Part shown: piece after piece, positions 1-6,993 of the stretch | Layout: each line of letters starts with the position of its first letter | Numbering within the stretch: the stretch's first letter is position 1 | Source of the DNA: an uncultured Bacilli bacterium | Lineage (GTDB): Bacteria; Bacillota_I; Bacilli_A; RF39; UBA660 | Assembly: GCA_934167785.1 (NCBI GenBank) | Contig: CAKPLX010000015.1 | Location: 1-21,648, forward strand | Reading direction: 5' to 3' | Length of the DNA stretch: 21,648 nucleotides | Notes under the pieces: generated by a model | What the model saw: only the letters and a program-made list of their open reading frames with translations | Database searches by the model: none | What the model was told of the DNA's origin: nothing | Position numbers and translations under genes: made by a program

Positions 1-73
1 TATTGGAAATTTTATTATTTTTACAAAATAAAAGACAAATAAGTAAAAATTCTACCTATTTGTCAACAGTCTG

Positions 74-104
74 AAATAACATCTAAATTTTTAGATGTTA
101 TTTT
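74..104 (+). terminator. Strong intrinsic terminator hairpin
   Basis: A perfect 13-bp inverted repeat (74-86 with 91-103) with a 4-base loop is followed by a short T run on the plus strand. It would end a plus-strand gene lying left of the window. The minus-strand side has a weaker T run, so it may also block transcripts coming from the right. Confidence 0.75.
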
Positions 105-284
105 CATATCTTATAATTGTCTCAAAGTAGTAAAATTGAAGTTATCATAAAAACTTAAAATTAATATTTTAGAATTTTGTAATAACTACTTTAAAGTTAG
201 GTCCCCTCAAATTCGAAGAACCATAATTTCGAAGAACCAATAATTTTAATTTGTATATCTAATCTACATTATAGAATTTATTTC

Positions 285-330
285 CTATAGTTGTACAATA
301 TACTAAATACAGTGCATCGTACAACTATAG
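285..330. repeat. Perfect 12-bp inverted repeat
   Basis: CTATAGTTGTAC at 285-296 is matched exactly by its reverse complement at 319-330. It lies about 90 bp beyond the stop of the minus-strand gene at 421-783. No T run follows on either strand, so it is not a standard intrinsic terminator. It could be a protein-binding site or the end of a decayed element. Confidence 0.6.
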
Positions 331-420
331 TACTTATCAATCAACGTAGTGCACAACATTTTTGATTTTAAATTATTAACTAATCATCTTCTGACAATTC
401 TCTACCTCTGCAAAAATCAG

Positions 421-783
421 CTAATTCATAGTCTGTTCTCTGTTGCTTACTACTAAGGTATCTCTTATTTGTTTTTCTGTATAAATTCCAGATTGAATCT
501 CTTCTAATAATTCTGTTGCATAATCATCTCCAAATTTATCAGTTAAATCGCAATATGTATCTATTGGCATTTTAGAGTGAGTATCTTTACCATATTTATT
601 TACAAGTTGTCCATATGATTCAGATTCTTCTTTTTCATTATCAACCATAACTTTTCCGACTACTGCAATCGTTTCTGCTACTGCTGTTATAATTCCATCT
701 CCAATTTTAATTTCTTTTTCATTGTTATGATAAAAGTCTTTTAATTTTGTTTTAACTTTTTCAATTTTTTCTTTCAGAAACAT
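421..783 (-). CDS. Hypothetical small protein
   Basis: I do not recognise this protein (about 120 aa). The first 25 or so residues are Lys/Glu-rich and helical (MFLKEKIEKVKTKLKDFY). A short apolar Ala/Val/Gly stretch follows (GIITAVAETIAVVGKVM). The C-terminal half is acidic and ends in a region that resembles a short-C-terminal-domain helix pair (YATELLEEIQSGIYTEKQI). The start is uncertain. The ATG at 783 has AGAGGA directly in front of it, closer than usual, while a TTG at 822 would add 13 residues but has only a weak ribosome site. The gene sits alone at the left edge, separated from its neighbour by a short gap, and ends in TAG. Confidence 0.55.
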   Translation of the reverse strand: MFLKEKIEKVKTKLKDFYHNNEKEIKIGDGIITAVAETIAVVGKVMVDNEKEESESYGQLVNKYGKDTHSKMPIDTYCDLTDKFGDDYATELLEEIQSGIYTEKQIRDTLVVSNREQTMN

Positions 784-844
784 TCCTCTATTTATAATAT
801 GTCTAAATTTTATTAAAAGCAAAATAACTTACTGTAAATGTTAT

Positions 845-1765
845 TTATTTTAATTCTATAGAATAATATTTATCACTTATTATTTGTTCCATCGATATTT
901 CACTACCATTTTTACTTTTGTATATTAATAATTTAAACGACATCTTTTTTATATCTTCTTCTTTTAAATTATATTTTGATAATTCATCATTCCAGATATA
1001 TATTAAATAGGAATTAGATGTTTCGTTAGGTTTTACCCAGTTATTTACAGCACTAAAATTTGAACCTGATTTTTTCCCAAAATATATTTCTTCATTATCA
1101 TTCACTTTTAATTTATATATATTAAAGTTATAATATATATTGGATTTATTTATTAATTTAAATTTAACTTGCATATTATTATCTTCCATTGTTATATTTT
1201 CAATTTTAATTTCAATATCTTCATCTTCATATAATTTATTATTAGTTAAATTTACTTGTTGATAAGTATTGGCTTTTTTCTTCGTTAGTTGACTGTTAGG
1301 TAATATATGTGGTGATATTATTGCAAAAGAAACTAAGCAAAGTATCAAAATTAATAGTATTTTTTCTAATACTTTATTATACTTAACGACATTATATAGA
1401 TTTTTAATGAAAATGAGAATAGATAACACTACATAAATACCGCATCCACCTAATACTTTATAGTACATATTTTCATCTCCAAGTGCCCCAAAAATAAGCC
1501 ATACTGCTGTAAAACTGAAAATAAGAGGTACAATTGTAATAATATTTAGAGCTGATAAAATTAGTTTAATCATATTTTTAGTTGGAATTTTCTTTTGTGC
1601 TTGAATATTATTATCTATTATTTGATTGGTTAAATTATTACTTTGAAATTGTTGAATTTGGTCTTCAAGATGATTTTGACTAGTGGTATTAGATAGAGCA
1701 TTATTTTGAATTTTTTGACTTTCATTAAATTTATTATTTTCTTCTTTTAAAGAATTATTATTCAT
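845..1765 (-). CDS. Three-helix membrane protein with C-terminal extracytoplasmic domain
   Basis: This 306-aa protein of unknown function has three parts. Residues 1-62 are hydrophilic and rich in Asn and Gln, with no predicted fold. Residues about 65-92, 101-121 and 133-152 are membrane helices. Residues about 160-306 form a beta-rich domain with alternating hydrophobics (for example MQVKFKLINKSNIYYNF). That layout resembles DUF4352-type immunoglobulin-like domains found at the ends of Bacillota membrane proteins; the resemblance is by pattern only. AGGATG lies about nine bases before the ATG. The gene stands alone, followed on the same strand by the small gene at 421-783. A sensor, envelope or lipoprotein-like role is possible but not shown. 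Confidence 0.6.
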   Translation of the reverse strand: MNNNSLKEENNKFNESQKIQNNALSNTTSQNHLEDQIQQFQSNNLTNQIIDNNIQAQKKIPTKNMIKLILSALNIITIVPLIFSFTAVWLIFGALGDENMYYKVLGGCGIYVVLSILIFIKNLYNVVKYNKVLEKILLILILCLVSFAIISPHILPNSQLTKKKANTYQQVNLTNNKLYEDEDIEIKIENITMEDNNMQVKFKLINKSNIYYNFNIYKLKVNDNEEIYFGKKSGSNFSAVNNWVKPNETSNSYLIYIWNDELSKYNLKEEDIKKMSFKLLIYKSKNGSEISMEQIISDKYYSIELK

Positions 1766-1854
1766 TTTTTCACATCCTACTTAATATTCTCTATCATCAA
1801 TATAATTGATACTATAAGAAAATATCTTTTAACTTTTCTAGAAATTATCTTTAA

Positions 1855-1866
1855 ACTAAGCTTAGT
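1855..1866. repeat. 12-bp perfect palindrome
   Basis: ACTAAGCTTAGT reads the same on both strands and lies about 90 bp upstream of the three-helix membrane protein gene. It could be a small operator for that gene. A lone 12-bp palindrome in AT-rich DNA is weak evidence. Confidence 0.3.
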
Positions 1867-1973
1867 ATAAAATCTTTAATATCATGGAAATAAACGTCTT
1901 CTTTTTTTCATCTTTTTAATAAAAAGATAGAATTTAACTTTTTAAAATGAAATTTATCTTTTATTTCTAATCT

Positions 1974-2621
1974 TTATACATTTTCTTTTATGTAGAGAAT
2001 ATCTTCGATGGCCTTATCAATATTAAATCTTCCGTTTCCAACAGGATAAAATACAGGGTAACAATTATATTTCTTTCCATTAATATTTTTTTGGAATACC
2101 TTTTTTCTACATTGAGATACAGATATTTTTTCATTTAAAACAATAGAACTTACTTGATTGCCAAATAAAATAACAACTTTAGGATTTATGATTTCTATTT
2201 CTTTTTCTAATAAACTTAAATATTCTTTATAAACACTATCTGGTAATGCTCTTGCATCAACTTGCGTACATTTTCCTAAATTTGTTATAAAATACTTATG
2301 TTTTTTTACATTGCAATAAACTTCATCTGCAAATTTTTCTGTCCATTCGCTGCCTTTGATTTTTCTAATTCTATCATAAATATCTTCATCTAATAATTCT
2401 AATTTGTAAAATAAATCCCATATATTTTTCGTTCCTATCCACGGAGACTTTAATCCTTTCCAATTTTTGGAAGAGGCAATATTTCTTTTAGTAGGATTCA
2501 TAAACACAAAACATATTTCTGGATTTTCAGCACAGCCTCCACTGTAAATTGAATCAAGTTCTTTAGCACCATATTTTATTTGCAGTTGATCATAATAAGG
2601 TTTTAATTTATCTAGTTTCAT
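1974..2621 (-). CDS. Uracil-DNA glycosylase superfamily protein
   Basis: This 215-aa protein has the layout of the uracil-DNA glycosylase superfamily, which excises damaged bases from DNA in the cytoplasm. The first beta strand leads to the motif-A region (ICFVFMNPT, about residues 36-44). A central strand VVILFGN is at about 149-155, and the motif-B region is YPVGNGRFN at about 192-200. Family 4 and 5 enzymes normally carry a His-Pro-Ser type motif B and four cysteines for an iron-sulphur cluster. Neither is clear here, so activity and substrate are uncertain. An AAAGGGATA ribosome site precedes the ATG, rather far upstream. It lies downstream of lepB on the same strand, with an 85-bp gap. 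Confidence 0.7.
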   Translation of the reverse strand: MKLDKLKPYYDQLQIKYGAKELDSIYSGGCAENPEICFVFMNPTKRNIASSKNWKGLKSPWIGTKNIWDLFYKLELLDEDIYDRIRKIKGSEWTEKFADEVYCNVKKHKYFITNLGKCTQVDARALPDSVYKEYLSLLEKEIEIINPKVVILFGNQVSSIVLNEKISVSQCRKKVFQKNINGKKYNCYPVFYPVGNGRFNIDKAIEDILYIKENV

Positions 2622-2706
2622 TTCTTACTACTATCCCTTTCTTATTAAGTATTATTTCAATATATTTTTTATTTTTAAATTATGGTATTTTATATTAATT
2701 AAAATT

Positions 2707-3240
2707 TTATTTAATTGATCCAATTTGATTAAGAGGCCATAATCGGTAGGTAGCTTTTCCTTGAATTTGACTTTTTTTAATTAATCCTTTAATTCTAGAA
2801 TCAGCGGAGACATCACGATTATCTCCTAAAACTAGGTACATATCTTTAGGAATTTTATTTGTGCATCCTACTTCATGAATTTTACAGATATCTTCTAAAG
2901 TAAAATCTTCAGTAATATCATCGGTAAATCTTTTGTTGTAAGGTTCTCCATTGATATATAAAACATTATCTTTGTATTCAATATTATCTCCGGGAAGACC
3001 AATTACTCTTTTTATAATTAAGTCGTTATCTAAATCTTTTATTACAACAATATCAAAACGTTTAATTTCTGATAAACGATAGTTTATTTTATTTAAAAAA
3101 AGAACTTCACCATCTTTTAAGGTATCATACATTGAATCTCCTCTAACAATTACCGGGGTTATAATATAAGTTCTAATTAAAATTACTACTACTATAATAA
3201 TTAAATAAGGACCCCATTCTTTTAAAAACTTATTCATCAT
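2707..3240 (-). CDS. lepB: Signal peptidase I (P-type)
   Basis: This serine protease removes signal peptides from secreted proteins on the outer face of the membrane. The 177-aa protein has one N-terminal membrane helix (about 10-28). The catalytic Ser36 lies in the motif GDSM and the general-base Lys77 in IIKRVIGLPGD. The conserved late boxes are VLGDNRDVSADSR and the Pro/Leu-rich end. The Ser/Lys dyad marks the bacterial P-type and rules out the SipW (Ser/His) type. GGAG lies five bases before the first ATG; a second ATG follows at once. Placement directly downstream of rplS matches the common Bacillota order. It could process some of the secreted proteins encoded nearby, although TasA-like proteins usually need SipW. 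Confidence 0.95.
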   Translation of the reverse strand: MMNKFLKEWGPYLIIIVVVILIRTYIITPVIVRGDSMYDTLKDGEVLFLNKINYRLSEIKRFDIVVIKDLDNDLIIKRVIGLPGDNIEYKDNVLYINGEPYNKRFTDDITEDFTLEDICKIHEVGCTNKIPKDMYLVLGDNRDVSADSRIKGLIKKSQIQGKATYRLWPLNQIGSIK

Positions 3241-3297
3241 ATCATCTCCAATTTAAATAATTAAGTATTTTGAGTAAATAAATATTTGACTATTTCT

Positions 3298-3326
3298 ATT
3301 ATACGCATGTTATTTTTTAAAGTCAA
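3298..3326 (-). promoter_or_regulatory. Sigma-A promoter of lepB
   Basis: On the minus strand TTGACT and TATAAT are separated by exactly 17 bp, close to the vegetative consensus. The start of transcription would lie about 50 bases before the lepB ATG. Because a terminator ends the rplS transcript just upstream, lepB appears to be independently transcribed. Confidence 0.8.
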
Positions 3327-3333
3327 TTCAACA

Positions 3334-3361
3334 TAAAAAAAGCAATAGATTTTACTATTAC
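3334..3361 (-). terminator. Intrinsic terminator after rplS
   Basis: A 7-bp stem (3342-3348 with 3355-3361, one G-U pair) is followed by seven T residues on the minus strand. It lies a few bases past the rplS stop codon. Confidence 0.8.
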
Positions 3362-3368
3362 CTTTTTA

Positions 3369-3734
3369 TTATCTATTTTTTCTACTTTCTTTAATTTTAT
3401 ATTGACTCTTTCTAGTTCTTAAGAAATATAATTTAGCTCTTCTTACTTTGCCTTTCTTTGTTACTGTAATTGAATCAATTCTTGGACTATTTACAGGGAA
3501 TGTTTTTTCAACTCCTACGCCACTGTAAACTGCTCTTACTGTGAAAGTTTCAGAGATTCCAGTACCTTTTCTAGAGATAACAATACCTGTAAAATTTTGA
3601 ATTCTGTTTACTTCTTTACCATTTCTAAAATCTTTGATTTTACAACCAACAACCACTGTATCCCCAACTCTAAATTCTGGTACATTAGGATTAATTTGTT
3701 TTTCTGTAATTTGTTCAATTAAATTTTTGTTCAT
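3369..3734 (-). CDS. rplS: 50S ribosomal protein L19
   Basis: L19 is a large-subunit protein at the interface with the 30S subunit. The 121-aa sequence has the family's features: the VGDTVVV strand, the [16 protein letters not shown] region and the basic tail [13 protein letters not shown]. The frame could open seven codons earlier, at 3755. However, the AGGAAGG ribosome site (3744-3750) would then lie inside the coding sequence, so the ATG at 3734 is chosen. Length agrees with the usual 115 or so residues. The gene has its own promoter inside the end of tcdA, a hairpin leader, and a terminator before lepB. Confidence 0.97.
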   Translation of the reverse strand: MNKNLIEQITEKQINPNVPEFRVGDTVVVGCKIKDFRNGKEVNRIQNFTGIVISRKGTGISETFTVRAVYSGVGVEKTFPVNSPRIDSITVTKKGKVRRAKLYFLRTRKSQYKIKESRKNR

Positions 3735-3767
3735 TTTTTTCTTCCTTCCTATCATAAATTTGTGTTA

Positions 3768-3801
3768 GTGCAATCATAATAAGTCATCATCGAATTGCCA
3801 C
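3768..3801 (-). promoter_or_regulatory. L19 leader-type hairpin in the rplS 5' UTR
   Basis: The start of the predicted rplS transcript can fold into one hairpin: CAC/GTG plus ATTG/CAAT arms (3768-3774 with 3794-3801) with a one-base bulge. A short hairpin leader at the very 5' end before L19 is known in Bacillota and thought to mediate autoregulation by the protein. Here the match is in position and shape; sequence identity to that family was not tested. Confidence 0.5.
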
Positions 3802-3808
3802 GTTTTTA

Positions 3809-3836
3809 ATTATAACATAAAGTTTATTTTTTGCAA
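3809..3836 (-). promoter_or_regulatory. Promoter of rplS
   Basis: On the minus strand TTGCAA and TATAAT are 16 bp apart, with an upstream TG extension of the -10 element. The -35 element lies inside the last codons of tcdA. Transcription would start near 3802, about 68 bases before the rplS ATG. Confidence 0.7.
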
Positions 3837-4507
3837 GTGTTTATAATATCTTTTATTACAAAATTCGCACATAGAAGCCCAGAAGTTGCTGGAACAAATA
3901 CCATTGATGGGATGCTTCCTTTAAATTTTTGATTTTGCTCTTTTGAATATACTACTGGAACTTTTGCATTAATATGGTTATCCTTAAGATATTTTCTAAT
4001 TTTTTTTGCGATAGGATCATAAGAGGTTTTTTTGATATCAGTTATTTCTAATAGAGAAGGATTTAATTTATTTCCTGTACCCATACTAGAAATAAAGGTT
4101 ATTTTTTTCTCAATACATGTTTTTATTAATTCTTCTTTAATGGGAATAGTGTCACAAGCATCAATTAAATAATCAATGGAATACTGAAATAATTCTTGAA
4201 GGTTATTTATTTCTAATTTTTTTGTGATTTTAATGACTTGACAGGAAGGATTAATACTTAGAATTCTTTTTTCCATTTCGTCTGTTTTATATTTAGTAAT
4301 ATTATTTTGATTTGTAATAATTTGACGATTTAAATTCGATATATCAATTGTATCAAAATCAACTAAAATTATTTTTTCAATACCACTTCTAATTAAAGAC
4401 TCAACTGCATAGCCACCTACTCCTCCTAATCCTACTACTGCTACCCACTTAGTTTTGATTTGGTTTAATATTTCGTTGCCGATTAATTTTTCTACTCTCT
4501 CAAACAT
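3824..4507 (-). CDS. tcdA: tRNA threonylcarbamoyladenosine dehydratase (ThiF/E1-like)
   Basis: TcdA uses ATP to cyclise t6A to ct6A at position 37 of ANN-decoding tRNAs. The 227-aa protein has the E1-like Rossmann fold. The glycine motif GLGGVGG is at residues 26-32 and Asp50 closes the next strand (IILVDFD). SNLNRQI at about 57-63 carries the ATP-contacting Asn and Arg, IDACDTI is near the middle, and SSMGTGNKL follows. It lacks zinc-binding cysteine pairs, which favours TcdA over MoeB or ThiF. AGGTGAT lies seven bases before the ATG. A 6S-like RNA lies directly upstream on the same strand. No terminator is evident after the stop, so reading through into rplS is possible. Confidence 0.88.
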   Translation of the reverse strand: MFERVEKLIGNEILNQIKTKWVAVVGLGGVGGYAVESLIRSGIEKIILVDFDTIDISNLNRQIITNQNNITKYKTDEMEKRILSINPSCQVIKITKKLEINNLQELFQYSIDYLIDACDTIPIKEELIKTCIEKKITFISSMGTGNKLNPSLLEITDIKKTSYDPIAKKIRKYLKDNHINAKVPVVYSKEQNQKFKGSIPSMVFVPATSGLLCANFVIKDIINTCKK

Positions 4508-4524
4508 TTTCTATCACCTACATT

Positions 4525-4709
4525 AATAAAAAAGCCCAGAGGGCCGATTCAATGAAAGATAAAACCATGCGCGTATACCACATGGCGGTAAATCGCACAT
4601 ACTACTTAGGATCCTTAAAATAATTTAAGTATTCAACACATAGTATGATATAGATTCCCTTATATATCTTTAGTTGGTTTTATACATATTGATATCGTAC
4701 CTTCTAGGT
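4525..4709 (-). ncRNA. ssrS: 6S RNA candidate
   Basis: A stand-alone transcription unit of about 185 bases has its own promoter and a terminator (GCCC-TCT-GGGC plus T run, 4528-4544). Its ends pair in a long closing stem: 4688-4697 with 4545-4553 (one bulge) and 4675-4683 with 4559-4567 (nine pairs). A large asymmetric internal bubble follows, then a terminal arm (4641-4647 with 4598-4604, and an inner hairpin). Closing stem, central bubble and terminal arm at this length is the 6S RNA plan; 6S binds the vegetative RNA polymerase by mimicking open promoter DNA. In B. subtilis a 6S gene also lies beside the tcdA homologue yrvM, as I recall. Identity rests on structure and neighbourhood. Confidence 0.65.
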
Positions 4710-4715
4710 ATTTTT

Positions 4716-4744
4716 ATTGTAACATAGATTTTTTGATTTTTCTA
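4716..4744 (-). promoter_or_regulatory. Promoter of the 6S-like RNA
   Basis: The minus strand shows TACAAT with an upstream TG and a weak -35 (TAGAAA) 17 bp away. The start would fall near 4709, matching the 5' end of the predicted closing stem. Confidence 0.55.
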
Positions 4745-4768
4745 CCTCTTTAACTATCGGTTAAAAAA

Positions 4769-5485
4769 TTATGATTTAAAACTTGAAGTTACACCAGTTC
4801 CATTAGAAGATGTAAATTTTACTTGGCCATAGAAAGTTTTATTTGTATTGCTTGTGGAATTATCAGATTGATCTTTAGACGTTTCATTAATCCAAACAAT
4901 AACATAATACTCTTTTTTGGCATTGGTTGTTAAAGTGACGTTCGAGGCAAACTTGCCATTTGAGACGGTAGCATTTGCTTCTAGATCACTATTTGTCCCA
5001 AGTGCTGAGGAGGATGGATTGCTAGCATTAGCAGAGGTAATTAGTTTCCATTTTAAATTTGGCATAGTATTGGTTGCTGAAACCGTTAAAGCGGGGTTGT
5101 TATAAAATAGTAAGGTTCCATCAACTACTTGAGTTGCGGTTCCTCCTTTATTTTCGATGGTAATTTTGTAAGCTTGGCAAACAATATTGGTATTTCCATC
5201 AATACACCCTTTTTTTAAAGCGGATGCTAAGGGAGAATTTTCACTCCCAGAAGCAGATAATTGTGGAACCATCACTCCTGTATTTGTAGAAGAAGCGGTC
5301 GGGAAAATTTTGATGACATCTAGAGTTAAATTTACTGTTGCAGCATCCCCTGTAATTGTGTTGTTATTGCTATCTGAAATTGTAAAATATGCATACGTTG
5401 CCCCTGTGATACAAAGAAATGTAAAGATAATTAAAGAGACTAGGATTTGAATTTTGGTCAGATTTTTATTGGTTTCCAGTGTCAT
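4769..5485 (-). CDS. TasA/CalY-like secreted protein, second of a pair
   Basis: This 238-aa exported protein has a membrane-spanning signal (about residues 11-33) ending in GATYAYFT, the processing-region pattern seen in SipW-dependent TasA/CalY proteins. The mature part is rich in Ser, Thr, Asn and Ala. It contains a C-x8-C-x-AYKI element and the later YVIVWINET strand. A surface or matrix-fibre role is inferred from the family. It is a paralogue of the protein encoded just upstream: its start lies 20 bases inside that gene's end, with GGTGAT five bases before the ATG, implying coupled translation. It is more Thr/Asn/Ser-rich and less acidic than its partner. No SipW-type peptidase is seen in the window. 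Confidence 0.7.
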   Translation of the reverse strand: MTLETNKNLTKIQILVSLIIFTFLCITGATYAYFTISDSNNNTITGDAATVNLTLDVIKIFPTASSTNTGVMVPQLSASGSENSPLASALKKGCIDGNTNIVCQAYKITIENKGGTATQVVDGTLLFYNNPALTVSATNTMPNLKWKLITSANASNPSSSALGTNSDLEANATVSNGKFASNVTLTTNAKKEYYVIVWINETSKDQSDNSTSNTNKTFYGQVKFTSSNGTGVTSSFKS

Positions 5486-6167
5486 TTAAATCACCACTTT
5501 CTTCTTTAGAATCTAACTTTACAGAGCTTGCAATTGTTCCTTTGATTTCTCCTCCTGATCCTGCTAAAATTGTAACTGTAGCTTGGAAAGTACCTATATC
5601 AAATTCATTTTGACTTTCATTTAAATTGGTTAACCATGTAACTAAAATTAGTTCTTTTTCTTTTTGGCCTGTTACAGAATAAGATTCTCCTAAAGAAAGG
5701 TTAGTATCTTCAATAGCAGGTGTTGCTTCTTTAGCAATACAGTAACTTTTTTCATTGATCATAGCGCAATTTTCTTCATCATATGAAGAAGAATTTTCTA
5801 ATACTAAGTAACTTAAGTTTTCCATATTGTCTGTTTCTATAGTCATATATCCAGATATAAAATCTAAGTTTTCATCATAGTCATAAACTAAGATTTTATA
5901 AGCAGAACATGCTCCCCTATCATACTTATCTTTACAATTATTTTTTACTGCTTTTAAGGCATCTTGATCATTCATTGGAATTAGAGAAAAGTCATTGTAG
6001 ATAGGATGAATACTCATGCTTATTTTATAAATTGTTGATTTTGTTTGAACACTATCCTTAGCACTACTAGTTGTTGCGGTAATATAAGCATAAGTTGAAC
6101 CAATTACTGAAATTGCTAATACAGATATCATTAATATACCATATAAAATATGTATTTTCCTATTCAT
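5466..6167 (-). CDS. TasA/CalY-like secreted protein, first of a pair
   Basis: This 233-aa exported protein has an N-terminal membrane helix (about 7-28) ending in GSTYAYITA, a TasA/CalY-type processing region. The mature part is acidic. It contains C-x8-C-x-AYKI, matching its downstream paralogue, and a second C-x8-C pair found only here (ENCAMINEKSYC). The spacing suggests disulfides on the cell surface. A WLTNLNE strand matches WINET in the paralogue. The tail is charged (LDSKEESGD). GAGTGATAGA serves as the ribosome site. It is transcribed divergently from lexA, about 120 bp away, so an SOS operator in the shared gap could also affect it. Function beyond surface location is unknown. Confidence 0.65.
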   Translation of the reverse strand: MNRKIHILYGILMISVLAISVIGSTYAYITATTSSAKDSVQTKSTIYKISMSIHPIYNDFSLIPMNDQDALKAVKNNCKDKYDRGACSAYKILVYDYDENLDFISGYMTIETDNMENLSYLVLENSSSYDEENCAMINEKSYCIAKEATPAIEDTNLSLGESYSVTGQKEKELILVTWLTNLNESQNEFDIGTFQATVTILAGSGGEIKGTIASSVKLDSKEESGDLNDTGNQ

Positions 6168-6233
6168 TCTATCACTCTTCTATTCTAGATATATGATATC
6201 AAATTCCCCTCAAAAATGCAAGTTTTTTTTATA

Positions 6234-6247
6234 CAAACACTTGTTTG
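6234..6247. promoter_or_regulatory. SOS box-like LexA operator
   Basis: CAAACACTTGTTTG has perfect 6-bp arms and the AAAC-N4-GTTT core. It is a one-step variant of the Bacillota SOS box GAAC-N4-GTTC. It overlaps the -35 element of the lexA promoter, where bound LexA would block RNA polymerase and repress its own gene. Confidence 0.75.
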
Positions 6248-6273
6248 ACAAAGAAGGATTTTTATGTTAAATT
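6245..6273 (+). promoter_or_regulatory. lexA promoter
   Basis: TTGACA at 6245-6250 and TAAATT at 6268-6273 are 17 bp apart, with a TG just upstream of the -10. The start of transcription would be roughly 10 bases before the chosen lexA start, giving a short leader with the GGTG ribosome site close to the 5' end. Confidence 0.7.
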
Positions 6274-6289
6274 AAAATTGGTGATGGAA

Positions 6290-6913
6290 ATGAGAAAAGA
6301 AGGGCTTACTTCAAAACAAGAAGAAATTTTGACTTTTATTAAAAAGTATAGTGCTAAGAACAATTATCCTCCTTCTATTAGAGAAATTTCTAAAGGAGTT
6401 AATTTAAAATCCCCCGCTACGGTACATGTTCATGTTAAAAACTTAATTGATAAGGGCTATCTAAAGAGAAATATGGGTAATCATAAAATATTGGAGTTAT
6501 TGGTACCAAATGAATTTGAACAAATTGATTCATCAACGGTACAAATTCCACTTTTGGGAAAAGTAACAGCAGGGAATCCTATTGAAGCGATTGAAAATCC
6601 TGATGAATATTTTCCTATTCCTGTAGAACTCATTCCCAAAAATCGAGAAGTTTTTACTTTAAGAGTTAGTGGTGAAAGTATGATTAATGCTGGTATTTTA
6701 GATCAAGATATTGTGATTGTTGCAAGGCAAAATACAGCTTTAAATGGAGAGATTGTAGTGGCAATGAATGAAGATAATGAAGTCACATTAAAAACATTTT
6801 ATAAAGAGGAAAATTATTTTCGACTACAACCTGAAAATGATTTTATGACACCAATTATCTTAAAAGAAGTTTCTATCTTAGGAAAAGCAATTGGTTTATA
6901 TCGTAAGTTTTAA
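6290..6913 (+). CDS. lexA: LexA repressor
   Basis: LexA represses the SOS DNA-damage regulon and is inactivated by RecA-stimulated self-cleavage. The 207-aa protein has the N-terminal winged helix (LTSKQEEILTFI, YPPSIREIS, SPATVHVHV). The cleavage site is Ala94-Gly95 in GKVTAGNP. The catalytic dyad is Ser130 (VSGESM) and Lys168 (VTLKTF). The frame opens earlier at a TTG (6245), but that codon is inside the promoter; GGTG six bases before the ATG at 6290 fits the family length. It is the only core gene on the plus strand. A palindromic operator overlaps its promoter, indicating autoregulation. Confidence 0.96.
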   Translation: MRKEGLTSKQEEILTFIKKYSAKNNYPPSIREISKGVNLKSPATVHVHVKNLIDKGYLKRNMGNHKILELLVPNEFEQIDSSTVQIPLLGKVTAGNPIEAIENPDEYFPIPVELIPKNREVFTLRVSGESMINAGILDQDIVIVARQNTALNGEIVVAMNEDNEVTLKTFYKEENYFRLQPENDFMTPIILKEVSILGKAIGLYRKF

Positions 6914-6932
6914 AAAATACTTATTTATCATG

Positions 6933-6993
6933 AAAATAACTAGTGCAATGATGTTTCCAATTTAGGATTTATCAAAAAACTAGTTATTTTTAT
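6933..6993. terminator. Bidirectional terminator between lexA and the pilin gene
   Basis: A perfect 12-bp inverted repeat, AAAATAACTAGT at 6933-6944 and its complement at 6979-6990, encloses a 34-base loop. T-rich bases follow on both strands. It lies between two convergent genes and could end both transcripts. Confidence 0.7.

Larger units (their letters stand above)
1..420. other. Gene-free stretch with repeats
   Basis: No credible gene is seen. Besides the terminator at 74-104, the stretch holds three things. First, an imperfect inverted repeat (AAAGTAGT near 124-131 with ACTACTTT near 187-194), extended inward by AAAATT/AATTTT. Second, a two-copy direct repeat of TTCGAAGAACCA (212-223 and 228-239, period 16). 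Third, a perfect 12-bp inverted repeat (285-296 with 319-330) with a 22-base spacer. No transposase remnant accompanies them. Confidence 0.5.

Noticed and set aside
4525..4709. T-box or other riboswitch upstream of tcdA
   Set aside because: An ACCGCC-like stretch recalled the T-box core, but the AGGGUGGNACCGCG motif and a following terminator/antiterminator pair are missing. The unit ends in its own terminator before tcdA, which fits a free RNA better.
4745..4768. Terminator after the TasA-like pair
   Set aside because: A 6-bp stem (TTTAAC/GTTAAA) is present but no T run follows on the minus strand.
4917..5450. Two plus-strand open frames (4917-5105 and 5187-5450)
   Set aside because: They lie entirely inside the minus-strand TasA-like gene, have no ribosome sites and encode low-complexity sequence; they are reflections of the real gene.
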